From contig CAYQTA010000114.1 of assembly GCA_964420365.1 (NCBI GenBank), positions 216,581-280,580 on the forward strand: a DNA stretch of 64,000 bases, given 5' to 3'. Below, one piece after another: positions 44,757 to 53,279 of this stretch (the first letter of the stretch is position 1; every line of letters begins with the position of its first letter). The translations under genes and the position numbers were made by a program. Source of the DNA: JAMOQA01 sp964420365. GTDB taxonomy: Bacteria > Acidobacteriota > Polarisedimenticolia > J045. A model generated the notes under the pieces. It saw nothing but the letters and a program-made list of their open reading frames with translations, searched no databases and was not told the DNA's origin.

Positions 44757-46553
44757 TCAGGGTGCGGGGACCAGCGTCCAGCGGCCCGGCCGTCCCGCTA
44801 CCTCCCAGCGACGCGCCCGGAACCCGTCCGGGGGCCACGAGTCGGTCCATTCCCGCTCCAGCTCGATCCGGGCGGTCGCCGAGAGAACCCGCAGGAGCAG
44901 CCGGTGTTCCCCCGGCGACACCGAGAACGCCATGGTCACCGGCCTTCCCGGGGGGAACGCGGTGCCGGGGCCCACGCGCACGAGGCCGGCTCGCCTCCCG
45001 TCGACGAGCAGTTCGACGAGCCCTTCCGAGAGAGGATGCAGCAGTTCGACGACACCTCGCCCGGGCACGGCCTCGTGGGCTCCCGGGGACGGGACGGTGC
45101 CCGGCGGCTCGACGGGCCCGGCCAGGCCCGCGTCCCCCCGGGGATCCCGGCGCGTCTCGCCTTCCTCTTCCTCGCGTCGAGCACTCGGGCGCTCGAGAGC
45201 GGCAGGCCGGGGACCGGGTCGGTGGGAGACACGGGGACGGGTGACGGGTGCGGAGGATGTTCGCTTGTGCTTTCGCTTTTTCGCCCGAACCCGCGCGACG
45301 CGGCGCCTGCCTGCCGCCCCGTTCCCGGGGCCGTTTCCCGCTTTACGCTCCCCGGACGGGCGCAGGACGGCACCCAGGGCGGCGAATACCCGGTCGTCCC
45401 CCGGCGCCTCGGCCAGGGCGGCACCCAGGGCGGCGGCGCACGCCTGCCCCTTGCGTCGTTCGCAGGCCTCGACGAGCGCCCGGCGCGCCGCGCTTCCCGT
45501 CACCGGGCGGGAGACGATTCCCGGTCCATGCTTCCCACCGCTGTCCACCGTTCCCCCGGAGACCAGGACGAGCGCCGCCACGAGGGAGGCGGCTGCCAGC
45601 GCCGTCACGGCGGTCCGCCACCCACGGGACTCGCCCCGCGACCGTCGGGCCGGGAGGACCGTCTGCTCCCGGGCGGCGCCCGGCACCGGAGCGGCTTCTC
45701 CCGGAATCCCTGCGGGGGTCCCTTCTTCGCCGCTGGCCACGACCGCCGCCTCGAGTGCCCGGGCCATGTCGACGGCCCGGGCCGGTCGCTCGGCGGGATC
45801 CTTGCGCAGGACGTCGCGCAGGACGGACCTCAGGGGCGCGGGCACGCCGGGCAGCGCACGGTCGGGGTCCGGAACGGGGTCGTGGAGGACGCGGTGGGCG
45901 ATCTCCGCCACGCTGAGACCCCGGAAAGGGGGTGCCCCGGCGAGGCATCGCCAGAGCACGACCCCGAGGGACCAGGTGTCCGCCCGGGCATCGACCGGCT
46001 CGCCACGCAGCTGTTCCGGGGCGGTGTAGGCGGGGGTTCCGACGAAGACGCCCGGATCCTCCCCTGCACCGGCGCGCTCACCCGGGTGGCCGGCGACCCC
46101 GAAATCGGTGATCTTCACCGACCCGTCCGCGGCCAGCAGCAGGTTGCCCGGCTTCACGTCCCGGTGGACGACGCCCGCCCGGTGGGCCGCGTCCAGGGCG
46201 CGGGCCGCCTGTGCCACCAGGGAGGCGGCCTCGAGGGGCGCGAGCCGCCCCCGCGCCCGCAGCAGGTCCTCGAGGGATCCGCCCTCGACGAACTCCGTCA
46301 CCAGCCAGGCCTCGTCCAGGCTGAAGCCGACCTCGACCACCTCGACGATCCCCGGGTGGCGCACGCGACCCAGGAGCTCCGCCTCCCGGCGCAGTCGCTC
46401 CTCCCAGGCCTCCGCCCGCTCGCGGGGGTCCCGGCGAACGCGCTTGACCGCCACGATCCGTCCGGTCGCGCGGGCACGCGCCTTCCAGACGGTGCCGTGT
46501 GCTCCCCGGCCCCAGACCTCGAGCAGCTCGTACCGTTCCTCGAACGACGCCAT
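44757..46553 (-). CDS. Membrane serine/threonine protein kinase
   Basis: A 598-residue protein with a cytoplasmic Hanks-type kinase at 8-270: GRGAHGTVWKA, catalytic Lys37 in IVAVKRV, HRDVKPGNLLL (130-139), DFGVAG (150-155), TPAYTAPEQL and DTWSLGVVLW. All catalytic residues are present. A single membrane helix lies at about 313-333. The extracytoplasmic part holds low-complexity Arg/Pro-rich sequence and a PEGA-like beta region (LVELLVDGRRAG). Target unknown. It lies between the degenerate S41 gene and the TPR gene. Confidence 0.92.
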   Translation of the reverse strand: MASFEERYELLEVWGRGAHGTVWKARARATGRIVAVKRVRRDPRERAEAWEERLRREAELLGRVRHPGIVEVVEVGFSLDEAWLVTEFVEGGSLEDLLRARGRLAPLEAASLVAQAARALDAAHRAGVVHRDVKPGNLLLAADGSVKITDFGVAGHPGERAGAGEDPGVFVGTPAYTAPEQLRGEPVDARADTWSLGVVLWRCLAGAPPFRGLSVAEIAHRVLHDPVPDPDRALPGVPAPLRSVLRDVLRKDPAERPARAVDMARALEAAVVASGEEGTPAGIPGEAAPVPGAAREQTVLPARRSRGESRGWRTAVTALAAASLVAALVLVSGGTVDSGGKHGPGIVSRPVTGSAARRALVEACERRKGQACAAALGAALAEAPGDDRVFAALGAVLRPSGERKAGNGPGNGAAGRRRVARVRAKKRKHKRTSSAPVTRPRVSHRPGPRPAALERPSARREEEEGETRRDPRGDAGLAGPVEPPGTVPSPGAHEAVPGRGVVELLHPLSEGLVELLVDGRRAGLVRVGPGTAFPPGRPVTMAFSVSPGEHRLLLRVLSATARIELEREWTDSWPPDGFRARRWEVAGRPGRWTLVPAP

Positions 46554-46734
46554 CTGGCCCCCTTCCCCTCCGGGGGAATATGGGGCCCGCCCGGCGCTCG
46601 GACACCCCGCGGCCGCCGCGCGCCCCCGCTCCACCGGGAGGTGGCGGATCCACCCGGATCCCGCGTGCGTCGCGGGATGCCGTGTCGTCCGGCAGGAGGA
46701 ATCTCGCCGGGGAGACCCGGCGAACGCCGAGGAA

Positions 46735-47925
46735 TCAGGCGGCGGGACGCGCCGCGGTGCCGGCCGGCTTCCGGCCCTCCTCGAGGATCCAGCGGATCGC
46801 CTCGTCGAGGAACCGGTCCTGGCCCTCCTTCCAGGTCGCCGCGGGAGGAACGACCACCACGTGGGCCGGCTCGAGCCCCTCGTCCGCCCAGGCGGTCCCG
46901 TCGGCCAGCCTCATCTCCCGGGTCGCCAGGAGGAGCGAGCCCTCGCCCCGCAGGGGGATGACCTCGGGCACGCCCGCCAGTCCGAAGGTCTTCCGCCCGA
47001 GGAGGGTCGCGCCGGCACGCCGCAGCAGTGCCGCCAGGGCTTCGCCGGTCCCCGCGGTCGACCCGTCCACCAGGACCCATGTCTTCCCCGCCACGGGGAG
47101 ATCCCCGGCGGCAACCGGGGCCTTCAGCGGAGTCTCCCCGCCGCGGGCATCGACGAGGACGAGGAGATCTCCGCCGGGAACCAGGACGCCCGCGAGCCGG
47201 GCCACCTCGGACGGCCGGGCCCCGACGACGCCCCGCAGGTCGATCAGCAGGTCCGCCCCGGGATGCGCCGCCACCGCCCCGGCCAGCTCGGCCCGCAGGC
47301 CGACCGGATCGATCCGCGAGAGGTCCCCGAGCCGCAGGTGAAGGAGCTTTCCCTCCCCGCGCACGGCCAGCCGGTAGCCCGGGTCGGCGGGAAGGGCCAG
47401 GGACAGCTTCACGTGCCGCAGCTTGTAGGTCGACGCATCGAGGAGGACGATCTCGCGCGTCTCGCCGGGCTCGCCGTGCAGCAGGTGCCGGAGCTGGGGC
47501 CACGACAGGCGCCGGGCCGGCCGACCGTTCACCCGCCACACCTGGTCCCCCTCGTGGATCCCCTCCCGTTCCGCCGGCCCGCCGGGCTCCACCCGGACGA
47601 CCACCGCGACGCCACCGGCGGGCAGGAGCTCGAGGCCCGGCCCCGCCGGGCCCAGGGGCGCGGAAAGGACCTTCTCCTCCCCCGGAGGGAGCCAGGCGCT
47701 GACCGCGTCGAGAGAGCGCGCCATCCCTTCCCACGCGCCGCGGAGGAGCCTGGCCTCGTCCACCGGTTCCACGTAGTTGGCCCGGGTGAGCGACCAGACC
47801 TCCTGGAACACGTTGAGGTAGCGGTACGTGGTGTCCGGCCGGAACTCCGCCGCCAGCACGAGGGCGAGGGGAGCGAGGGCGGCAAGGGCCAGGGCGGCGA
47901 TGACGGGTCCACGGGTTCTCTTCAT
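46735..47925 (-). CDS. S41-family C-terminal-processing-peptidase-like protein, probably inactive
   Basis: A 396-residue protein with a signal peptide or anchor (about 5-26), a PDZ domain at about 85-160 (VVVRVEPGGPAEREGIHEGDQV), and an S41 core. The S41 catalytic serine segment, normally GSASASE, reads GSTAGTGE (near residue 290). The catalytic lysine, normally TFGKG, reads TFGLAG (near 315). Both dyad residues are thus replaced by Gly and Leu. The fold is kept, so it may be a binding or scaffold protein in the periplasm. It follows the response regulator by 18 bp and may share its transcript. Confidence 0.8.
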   Translation of the reverse strand: MKRTRGPVIAALALAALAPLALVLAAEFRPDTTYRYLNVFQEVWSLTRANYVEPVDEARLLRGAWEGMARSLDAVSAWLPPGEEKVLSAPLGPAGPGLELLPAGGVAVVVRVEPGGPAEREGIHEGDQVWRVNGRPARRLSWPQLRHLLHGEPGETREIVLLDASTYKLRHVKLSLALPADPGYRLAVRGEGKLLHLRLGDLSRIDPVGLRAELAGAVAAHPGADLLIDLRGVVGARPSEVARLAGVLVPGGDLLVLVDARGGETPLKAPVAAGDLPVAGKTWVLVDGSTAGTGEALAALLRRAGATLLGRKTFGLAGVPEVIPLRGEGSLLLATREMRLADGTAWADEGLEPAHVVVVPPAATWKEGQDRFLDEAIRWILEEGRKPAGTAARPAA

Positions 47926-47943
47926 GACGGGGGAAAGGATAGG

Positions 47944-49332
47944 TCACCCCCTCCTCCGGGTCGACCCGCCGATCCCCAGCTTCTTCAACCGGTACCGGAG
48001 GGCGTCCCGGCTGATCCCGAGGAGCCGGGCGGTCCGGGTCACGTTCCCCCCCGTCCGGTCGAGGGCCTGCTCCACGAGGGACCGCTCCACGTCCGCGAGG
48101 CGCACGCCGCCCGCGGGAAGTCGCACCCCCCCGTCTCCCGACCGCACCTCCCCCTCGCCCCGCACGTGCCTGGGCAGGTCGGCGAGCCGGATGCGGGGCC
48201 CGTCGCAGAGGATCACGAGGCGCTCGACCAGGTTGCGCAGCTCCCGGACGTTTCCCGGCCACGAGTACCGCTCCAGGGCCGCGAGGGCCGCCGGTTCGAA
48301 TCCCTCGATCCGCTTCCGCTGCTCCCGCGCCGACCGTTCGAGGAAATGGGCCGCGAGGAGCGTCACGTCCCCCCGGCGTTCCCGCAGGGGCGGCAGGCGG
48401 ATCGGCACGACCTGGAGCCGGAAGAACAGGTCCTCCCGGAAGCGCCCCGCGCGCACGTCCTCCTCCAGGTCGCGGTTGGTGGCCGCGATCACCCGGACGT
48501 CGACCGGGATGTCACGGCTCCCGCCCAGCCGGCGGACGGTCCGTTCCTCGAGGAAACGGAGCAGCTTCGCCTGGGACCCCGTCCCCATGTCCCCCACCTC
48601 GTCGAGGAAGACCGTCCCCCCGTCGGCCAGCTCGAGGAGTCCGCGTCGCCGCGCGTGGGCCCCCGTGTAGGCACCCTTCTCGTGCCCGAACAGCTCGCTC
48701 TCGAGCAGCGTCTCCGGGAAGGCGGTGCAGTCGAGGGCCAGGAACGGCCCTTCCGCGCGGGGGGACGCCAGGTGGATCGCCCGGGCCACCAGGTCCTTCC
48801 CCGTTCCCGACTCCCCGAGGAGCAGCACGGTCGTCCCCGGAGAGGCGGCGACCCGCTCGACGAGGGCCAGGACGTGCCGCATCGCCGGGGAACGGCCGAC
48901 CAGGGTCTCCGGGCCGTGCCGCCGCAGGGCCTCCTCCCGGAACCGCTGCAACTCCCGCCGCAGGCGGGTCGTCTCGAGGGCCCGGCGCACCACGGCGAGC
49001 AGGGCCTCGATCTCGACCGGCTTCGCCAGGTAATCGAACGCCCCCGCCTTGATCGCGCGAACCGCCCGGTCGACCGACGCGTGCCCGGTCAGCATCACGA
49101 CCGTCGTCTCCGGGTGATCGGCCCGCCAGCGGGGAATCGCCTCGAGCCCGGACCCGTCCGGAAGCCGGTGGTCGAGGAGCACCAGGTCCGGCGCCTCCGC
49201 CTGCAGGGCCGCCTCGGCGTCCGCCAGGGTCGCCGCCTCCCCGACCTCGAAACCCTCCTCGGCCAGGCGCCGTGCGAGCGACCACCGGAGCAGCCGGTCG
49301 TCGTCGACCACGAGCACGCGTTCCCCGGCCAT
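47944..49332 (-). CDS. Sigma-54-dependent response regulator (NtrC family)
   Basis: A 462-residue protein. A receiver domain (1-120) carries VLVVDDDRLLRW and the phospho-Asp in LVLLDHRLPDGSG. The AAA+ sigma-54 activator domain has Walker A GESGTGKDLVARAIH, the loop GAYTGA (a GAFTGA variant), and Walker B GGTVFLDEVGDM. A Fis-type helix-turn-helix at the C-terminus reads GGNVTRTARLLGISRDALRYRL. It activates sigma-54 promoters when phosphorylated. It is cotranscribed with the histidine kinase (3-bp gap) and divergent from a hydrogenase operon that has a sigma-54 promoter, the obvious target. Confidence 0.96.
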   Translation of the reverse strand: MAGERVLVVDDDRLLRWSLARRLAEEGFEVGEAATLADAEAALQAEAPDLVLLDHRLPDGSGLEAIPRWRADHPETTVVMLTGHASVDRAVRAIKAGAFDYLAKPVEIEALLAVVRRALETTRLRRELQRFREEALRRHGPETLVGRSPAMRHVLALVERVAASPGTTVLLLGESGTGKDLVARAIHLASPRAEGPFLALDCTAFPETLLESELFGHEKGAYTGAHARRRGLLELADGGTVFLDEVGDMGTGSQAKLLRFLEERTVRRLGGSRDIPVDVRVIAATNRDLEEDVRAGRFREDLFFRLQVVPIRLPPLRERRGDVTLLAAHFLERSAREQRKRIEGFEPAALAALERYSWPGNVRELRNLVERLVILCDGPRIRLADLPRHVRGEGEVRSGDGGVRLPAGGVRLADVERSLVEQALDRTGGNVTRTARLLGISRDALRYRLKKLGIGGSTRRRG

Positions 49333-49335
49333 GCG

Positions 49336-50469
49336 TCAGTCCTCCTCGCGGGCCGCGCCACAGGCGGGCAGGTCCAGGCGGAACGTCGTTCCCCCGCGTC
49401 CCGTCTCCTCGAGCACCAGGCGTCCGCCGTGCGCCTCGGCGAGGCTCCGGGCAATCGGCAGGCCGAGCCCGGTTCCCTCGGCGGAGGTCGTGAAGAACGG
49501 CTCGAAGACCCGGTCGCGGATGCCCGGCGCAATCCCGGGCCCGTGGTCCCGGAACCGGATCGAGACGAAGCGTCCCTCCCGGGCCGCCGAGAGCAGGACC
49601 CTCCCCTGTCCCCCCATCGCCCGGGCCGCGTTCTGCAGCAGGTTGACGGCGACCTGGGAGATCCGCAGCGGGTCGACGAGAACGAGCTCCTCCTCCACCG
49701 GCCCGGGGTCGGCAATCTCGACCGTCAGCCCCTCCGTGCCGGGAACCCCCGTCGCCGCGTCGCGGAAGCTCTCGAGGAGGTCCGGCACGGGCCAGCAGAA
49801 GCGGTCCAGGCGCGGCGGGCGCGCCCAGGCGAGGACGTCGTCGAGAACCCTCCGGGCGCGCTCGATCCTCGCGCGCATCTCCCGGGTGACCTCCCGGCGC
49901 TCGCCCGGGGGCGGCAGTTCGCCGCGTTCCAGGACCTGCAGGCCCGCGTCCACGCCGGCCAGGGTGTTCCGCAGCTCGTGGGCGAGCCCGGCGGCGAGCC
50001 GCCCGAGGGCGGCGAGACGCTCCGCGTGGAGCGCCCGGGCCTCGAGACGCCGGGTCTCCGTGACGTCCCGCAGCAGGAGCTGGCGCAGGACCGGCCCCGC
50101 TCCCCGGACGCGCCACCCCAGGAGGGAGATCGTCCGGTCCCCGGGAAGCTCCACCTCGAGGGGCACGAGCCTCCCCTCGACGCCCGCCGCGTCGAGCCAG
50201 CGAGCGATCGCCGGCCGGAGCCGCTGCGGCCAGCAGGCCAGGAAGGCGTTCCCGGGACGCGGCCCCGGGGACAGGCCCAGCCGACCCACCGCCCGGTTCG
50301 CGGCGAGGATCGTCCCCCGTCCGTCGACCAGGAGCATCGCCTCCGGCGTGTCGTCGAAGAGTGCACGGAAACAGACCTCGCCACCGTCCTCCTGGTGGGG
50401 GAAATCCCCCGCGGGCGGGGGATTTCCCCCACCCGCCGCGCTTCCACCTTCCGGGATATCACGAGCCAT
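49336..50469 (-). CDS. PAS-domain sensor histidine kinase
   Basis: A 377-residue protein with no membrane helices. After an N-terminal Gly/Pro linker comes a PAS domain (FRALFDDTPEAMLLVDGRGTI, about 35-150), then HisKA (GLAHELRNTLAGVDAG, phospho-His) and HATPase (NLLQNAARAM, DHGPGIAPGI, GTGLGLPIARSLAEAHGG). It is soluble, so it probably senses an internal redox or ligand signal. ATG 50469 was chosen because GGAG lies 6 nt upstream. ATG 50481 lacks a site. The first codons overlap a 40-bp palindrome. Pairs with the NtrC-type regulator. Confidence 0.92.
   Translation of the reverse strand: MARDIPEGGSAAGGGNPPPAGDFPHQEDGGEVCFRALFDDTPEAMLLVDGRGTILAANRAVGRLGLSPGPRPGNAFLACWPQRLRPAIARWLDAAGVEGRLVPLEVELPGDRTISLLGWRVRGAGPVLRQLLLRDVTETRRLEARALHAERLAALGRLAAGLAHELRNTLAGVDAGLQVLERGELPPPGERREVTREMRARIERARRVLDDVLAWARPPRLDRFCWPVPDLLESFRDAATGVPGTEGLTVEIADPGPVEEELVLVDPLRISQVAVNLLQNAARAMGGQGRVLLSAAREGRFVSIRFRDHGPGIAPGIRDRVFEPFFTTSAEGTGLGLPIARSLAEAHGGRLVLEETGRGGTTFRLDLPACGAAREED
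50394..50433. repeat. 40-bp palindrome with two dyads, candidate enhancer (UAS) for the NtrC-type regulator
   Basis: Arms of 18 bp (50395-50412 and 50415-50432), perfectly complementary, extended by one more pair, with GG in the centre. Each half is itself a dyad: GGGGG-AAAT-CCCCC centred near 50403.5 and GGGGG-ATTT-CCCCC centred near 50423.5, i.e. 20 bp or about two helix turns apart. It lies inside the first codons of the histidine-kinase gene, about 95 bp upstream of the -24 element of the divergent hydrogenase promoter. Confidence 0.7.
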
Positions 50470-50508
50470 CTCTTTCTCCATCAACGTGTTCCCCGTCGCG
50501 TCGACCGG

Positions 50509-50524
50509 TGGCACGGGGATTGCC
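50509..50524 (+). promoter_or_regulatory. Consensus sigma-54 (-24/-12) promoter of the hydrogenase operon
   Basis: TGGCAC-GGGGA-TTGCC, an exact match to TGGCAC-N5-TTGC, with GG at 50510-50511 and GC at 50522-50523 (10-nt gap). Transcription would begin near 50535, about 55 nt before GTG 50591. The sigma-54 activator gene lies divergently alongside. Confidence 0.85.
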
Positions 50525-50590
50525 CTCCCGGAGGGTATCAGGGCCCGCCCCCCCGGGAAAACCGGCTTCGCGGGCCCGCGGAGGGCCACC

Positions 50591-51643
50591 GTGAACCACG
50601 GCCGAGAGATCGTCCGCCTCCCCCGGGACCGCGTCGGGGAGCTCGTCGACCTCCTCCGCCGCACCTACCGGGTGGCCGGCCCCGTGCGGGTCCCCGGCGA
50701 GGAGCGGTGGACGTTCCGGGTCCTCGATCCGGGAGAGCTGCCAGACCTGTCGTACCGGACCACCCTCCTCCCGCTCCGGCGCCTCGTCGTCCCGCCCAGG
50801 GACGTCCTGTTCCGGTTCCGGCGGGAGGCGGACGGATCCTTCTCGTTCGAGGAGCCGGGGGCCGGGATGCCCCTCGCGCTCGTCGGCGTGCATGGCTGCG
50901 ACCTGCTCGGGTTGCGGGTCCACCGCTCCTTCCACGAGACGACGTGCATCGAGCAGCCGGTGCTGGAGCGCCTCGACCGGGCGCTGGTGATCGCCGTCGG
51001 CTGCTTCGCCCCCTGCGGCCCCTCCTGCTTCTGCCGGGACACCGGCGCCCTCGAGAACCGGGCGATGGCCGACCTGTACGCCTGGGACCTCGGGGAAACG
51101 TACCTGGTCGAAGTGCTGACGAGGAGGGGCCGGAACGTCGTCGGCGAGCTGGGCGGACTCGAGGGCGCAAGCCCGGAGGAAATGGTCCTCCTCCGGCGAC
51201 GGATCCGCGCCCGGCTCGACGCCTTTCCCCTGCACCTCGGGTTCCCCCTCGAGCGGCTCGGCAGGTCCCTCGAGGCGGCCGAGGACGATCTCCTCTGGGA
51301 GGCGAACGCGGACCGCTGCCTCTCGTGCGGCCGCTGCAACCTGGTCTGTCCGACCTGCACCTGCTTCGATGTCCGCGACTGTGCCTCGCTGGACGGCCAC
51401 GAGGGGGAACGGGCTCGCACCTGGACCGGGTGCCAGGCGGTCGGCTTCTCCCGGGTCGCCGGCGGCCACGACTTCCGCCCGACCCGGGCGCAGCAGCTCC
51501 GCTACCGGGTGTTCCGCAAGGGAAAGTACATGCCGGAGCGGTACGGTCTCGTCGGCTGCACCGGCTGCGGGCGGTGCGTCGAGCACTGTCCCGTCGGCAT
51601 CTCGATCCGGGAAATCTTCCGCCAGGTCGGGGGAGGTGCCTGA
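50591..51643 (+). CDS. hydB: [NiFe] hydrogenase (group 3b/sulfhydrogenase type) beta subunit, Fe-S protein
   Basis: A 350-residue protein from GTG 50591 (GGAGGG 6 nt upstream). Two ferredoxin-type 4Fe-4S motifs are seen near the C-terminus: CLSCGRCNLVCPTC and CTGCGRCVEHCPVG. An extra Cys-rich segment (CFAPCGPSCFC) lies at about 140. This matches HydB/HyhB of archaeal sulfhydrogenase, which passes electrons from the hydrogenase dimer to the flavin subunit. First gene of a tightly packed five- to six-gene operon. Stop overlaps the next ATG (TGATG). Confidence 0.92.
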   Translation: MNHGREIVRLPRDRVGELVDLLRRTYRVAGPVRVPGEERWTFRVLDPGELPDLSYRTTLLPLRRLVVPPRDVLFRFRREADGSFSFEEPGAGMPLALVGVHGCDLLGLRVHRSFHETTCIEQPVLERLDRALVIAVGCFAPCGPSCFCRDTGALENRAMADLYAWDLGETYLVEVLTRRGRNVVGELGGLEGASPEEMVLLRRRIRARLDAFPLHLGFPLERLGRSLEAAEDDLLWEANADRCLSCGRCNLVCPTCTCFDVRDCASLDGHEGERARTWTGCQAVGFSRVAGGHDFRPTRAQQLRYRVFRKGKYMPERYGLVGCTGCGRCVEHCPVGISIREIFRQVGGGA

Positions 51644-52473
51644 TGGCCCGCTGCTCGATGGTCCCCGAGCCCTGCCCGATCCTCGCCGCCCGAAACCTGA
51701 CCGGGCGGGAGGTTCACTTCGTCGTCAAGACGCCCGGGCCCGGGTTCGACGCCCTGCCGGGACAGTTCGTCATGGTTTCCCTGCCCGGGATCGGGGAAGC
51801 GCCGATCTCCCTCGCCGCCCTCCCGGGGGAAGGCGCTCCCGAGGGAAGCTTCGAGCTCTGCATCCGCCGGACGGGCCGCCTGACGAACGTCCTCACCCGG
51901 CTGGCCACGGGAGACACGATCTACGTCCGGGGCCCCTACGGCCGGCGCGTCGAGTGGGACGCCTTCGAGGGGAACGATCTCCTCTTTCTCGCGGGAGGCC
52001 TCGGCCTCGCTCCCCTGCGGGCCTTCATCCAGCGGGCGCTCCTGTGGCGCGATCGGTTCCGCCGGATCGTGGTGCTGATCGGGGCGCGGCAACCGTCCGA
52101 GCTGCTCTTCCAGGACGACATCGAGCGCTGGCGCTCGCGGCAGGACGAGGTCCGGGTCGAGGTGACGGTCGACGTGGCGACCAGCGGCTGGAGCGGCCGC
52201 GTCGGCGTGATCACGACCCTCCTCGATGACCTGGACCTCGACACCGAGCGCACCTCCGCCTTCATCTGCGGTCCACCCGTCATGTACCGCCACGTGGTCC
52301 GGCGGCTGCTCGCCTACGGGCTTTACGAGAGCCACCTCTGGATGACCCTCGAGCGCCGGATGAAGTGCGGCATCGGCCTGTGCGGCAACTGCCAGATGAG
52401 CGGGCTGTACGTCTGCCAGGAGGGACCGCTCTTCAACTACCGGGAGGTCCGCCACCTGAGGGAGGCGATCTGA
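51643..52473 (+). CDS. hydG: Hydrogenase gamma subunit, FAD/NAD(P)-binding oxidoreductase
   Basis: A 276-residue protein of the ferredoxin-NADP reductase-like family. The FAD region is GQFVMVSLPGIGEAPISL, the NAD(P) region is FLAGGLGLAPLRAFI and FICGPPVMYRHVV, and a C-terminal [2Fe-2S] motif reads CGIGLCGNC...C. It resembles HydG/HyhG (also PyrK, GltD-like). It would exchange hydride between NAD(P)(H) and the Fe-S chain. It starts 1 bp inside the hydB stop, and the small subunit begins 2 bp after its end. Confidence 0.93.
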   Translation: MARCSMVPEPCPILAARNLTGREVHFVVKTPGPGFDALPGQFVMVSLPGIGEAPISLAALPGEGAPEGSFELCIRRTGRLTNVLTRLATGDTIYVRGPYGRRVEWDAFEGNDLLFLAGGLGLAPLRAFIQRALLWRDRFRRIVVLIGARQPSELLFQDDIERWRSRQDEVRVEVTVDVATSGWSGRVGVITTLLDDLDLDTERTSAFICGPPVMYRHVVRRLLAYGLYESHLWMTLERRMKCGIGLCGNCQMSGLYVCQEGPLFNYREVRHLREAI

Positions 52474-52475
52474 CG

Positions 52476-53279
52476 ATGGCCACGGCGACGCGACGGGGAT
52501 CCCGGCCGCGGGTGGCGTTCTTCTCGTTCGCCTCCTGCGAGGGTTGCCAGCTCCAGGTCCTCTCCATCGAGGACCGCCTCCTCGACCTGCTGGACCAGGT
52601 CGAGATCGTCAACTTCCGCGAGGCGATCGATGACCGGCGCGAGGACTACGAGATCGCCTTCGTCGAGGGATCGATCGTCAGGCCCGGCGACGTGGAGGAA
52701 CTGCTCGCGATCCGGGAACGGGCCCGCATCCTGGTCGCCCTCGGCGCCTGCGCCTGCCAGGGCGGCGTCAACGCGCTCCGCAACCGGCTCCCGCTGGCGG
52801 GCGTGGCGGACCTGGTCTACGGGGGCCGTCGCGACGGCGTCTTCGCCGCCCTGCCCGAGGCCACGCCGCTGCACGCCCTGGTCACCGTCGACTACCGGGT
52901 CCCCGGGTGCCCGATCGACCGCGAGGAGTTCCTCGAAACGGTCCGCTCCCTCCTGGCGGGGACGATTCCTTCCCTGCCACCCCACGCGGTCTGCGTGGAG
53001 TGCACCCTGCGCGAGACCGGCTGCCTCCTCGAGCGGGGGACTCCCTGCCTGGGCAGCGTCGCCCGCGCCGGTTGCGGGGCGGTCTGCCCCGCCTGGGGGG
53101 CGCCCTGCGAGGCGTGCCGCGGCTTCCACGACGACCCGAACTTCGAGGGCCTCGGCGAGGCGTTCTACCGGGCGGGCCTTCCCCGCTCCCTCGCCGCGGA
53201 GAAGCTGGAGCTCTTCAACAACTGGAAGGAGTTCCGCGAACGATGGGAAAGAGCGCTTCCATCAACGTCCACCACGTGA
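52476..53279 (+). CDS. hydD: [NiFe] hydrogenase small (delta) subunit
   Basis: A 267-residue protein with no twin-arginine leader, so cytoplasmic. The proximal-cluster motif CEGC (Cys21, Cys24) is followed by VALGACACQGGVNALRN, VPGCPID and a Cys-rich C-terminus (CVECTLRETGC, CGAVCPAWGAPCEAC). This is the short group 3 small subunit, carrying three Fe-S clusters. The last 37 bp overlap the start of the large-subunit gene. Confidence 0.94.
   Translation: MATATRRGSRPRVAFFSFASCEGCQLQVLSIEDRLLDLLDQVEIVNFREAIDDRREDYEIAFVEGSIVRPGDVEELLAIRERARILVALGACACQGGVNALRNRLPLAGVADLVYGGRRDGVFAALPEATPLHALVTVDYRVPGCPIDREEFLETVRSLLAGTIPSLPPHAVCVECTLRETGCLLERGTPCLGSVARAGCGAVCPAWGAPCEACRGFHDDPNFEGLGEAFYRAGLPRSLAAEKLELFNNWKEFRERWERALPSTSTT

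Noticed and set aside
46108..51642. Plus-strand frame running from the kinase gene into the hydG gene
   Set aside because: Only 51643-52473 encodes a recognisable protein. The upstream part is antisense to the STPK, S41, NtrC and kinase genes.
53243..53279. 37-bp overlap of hydrogenase small and large subunit genes as a frameshift
   Set aside because: Both products have normal termini for their families, and tight overlaps are the rule in this operon. No broken motif is seen.
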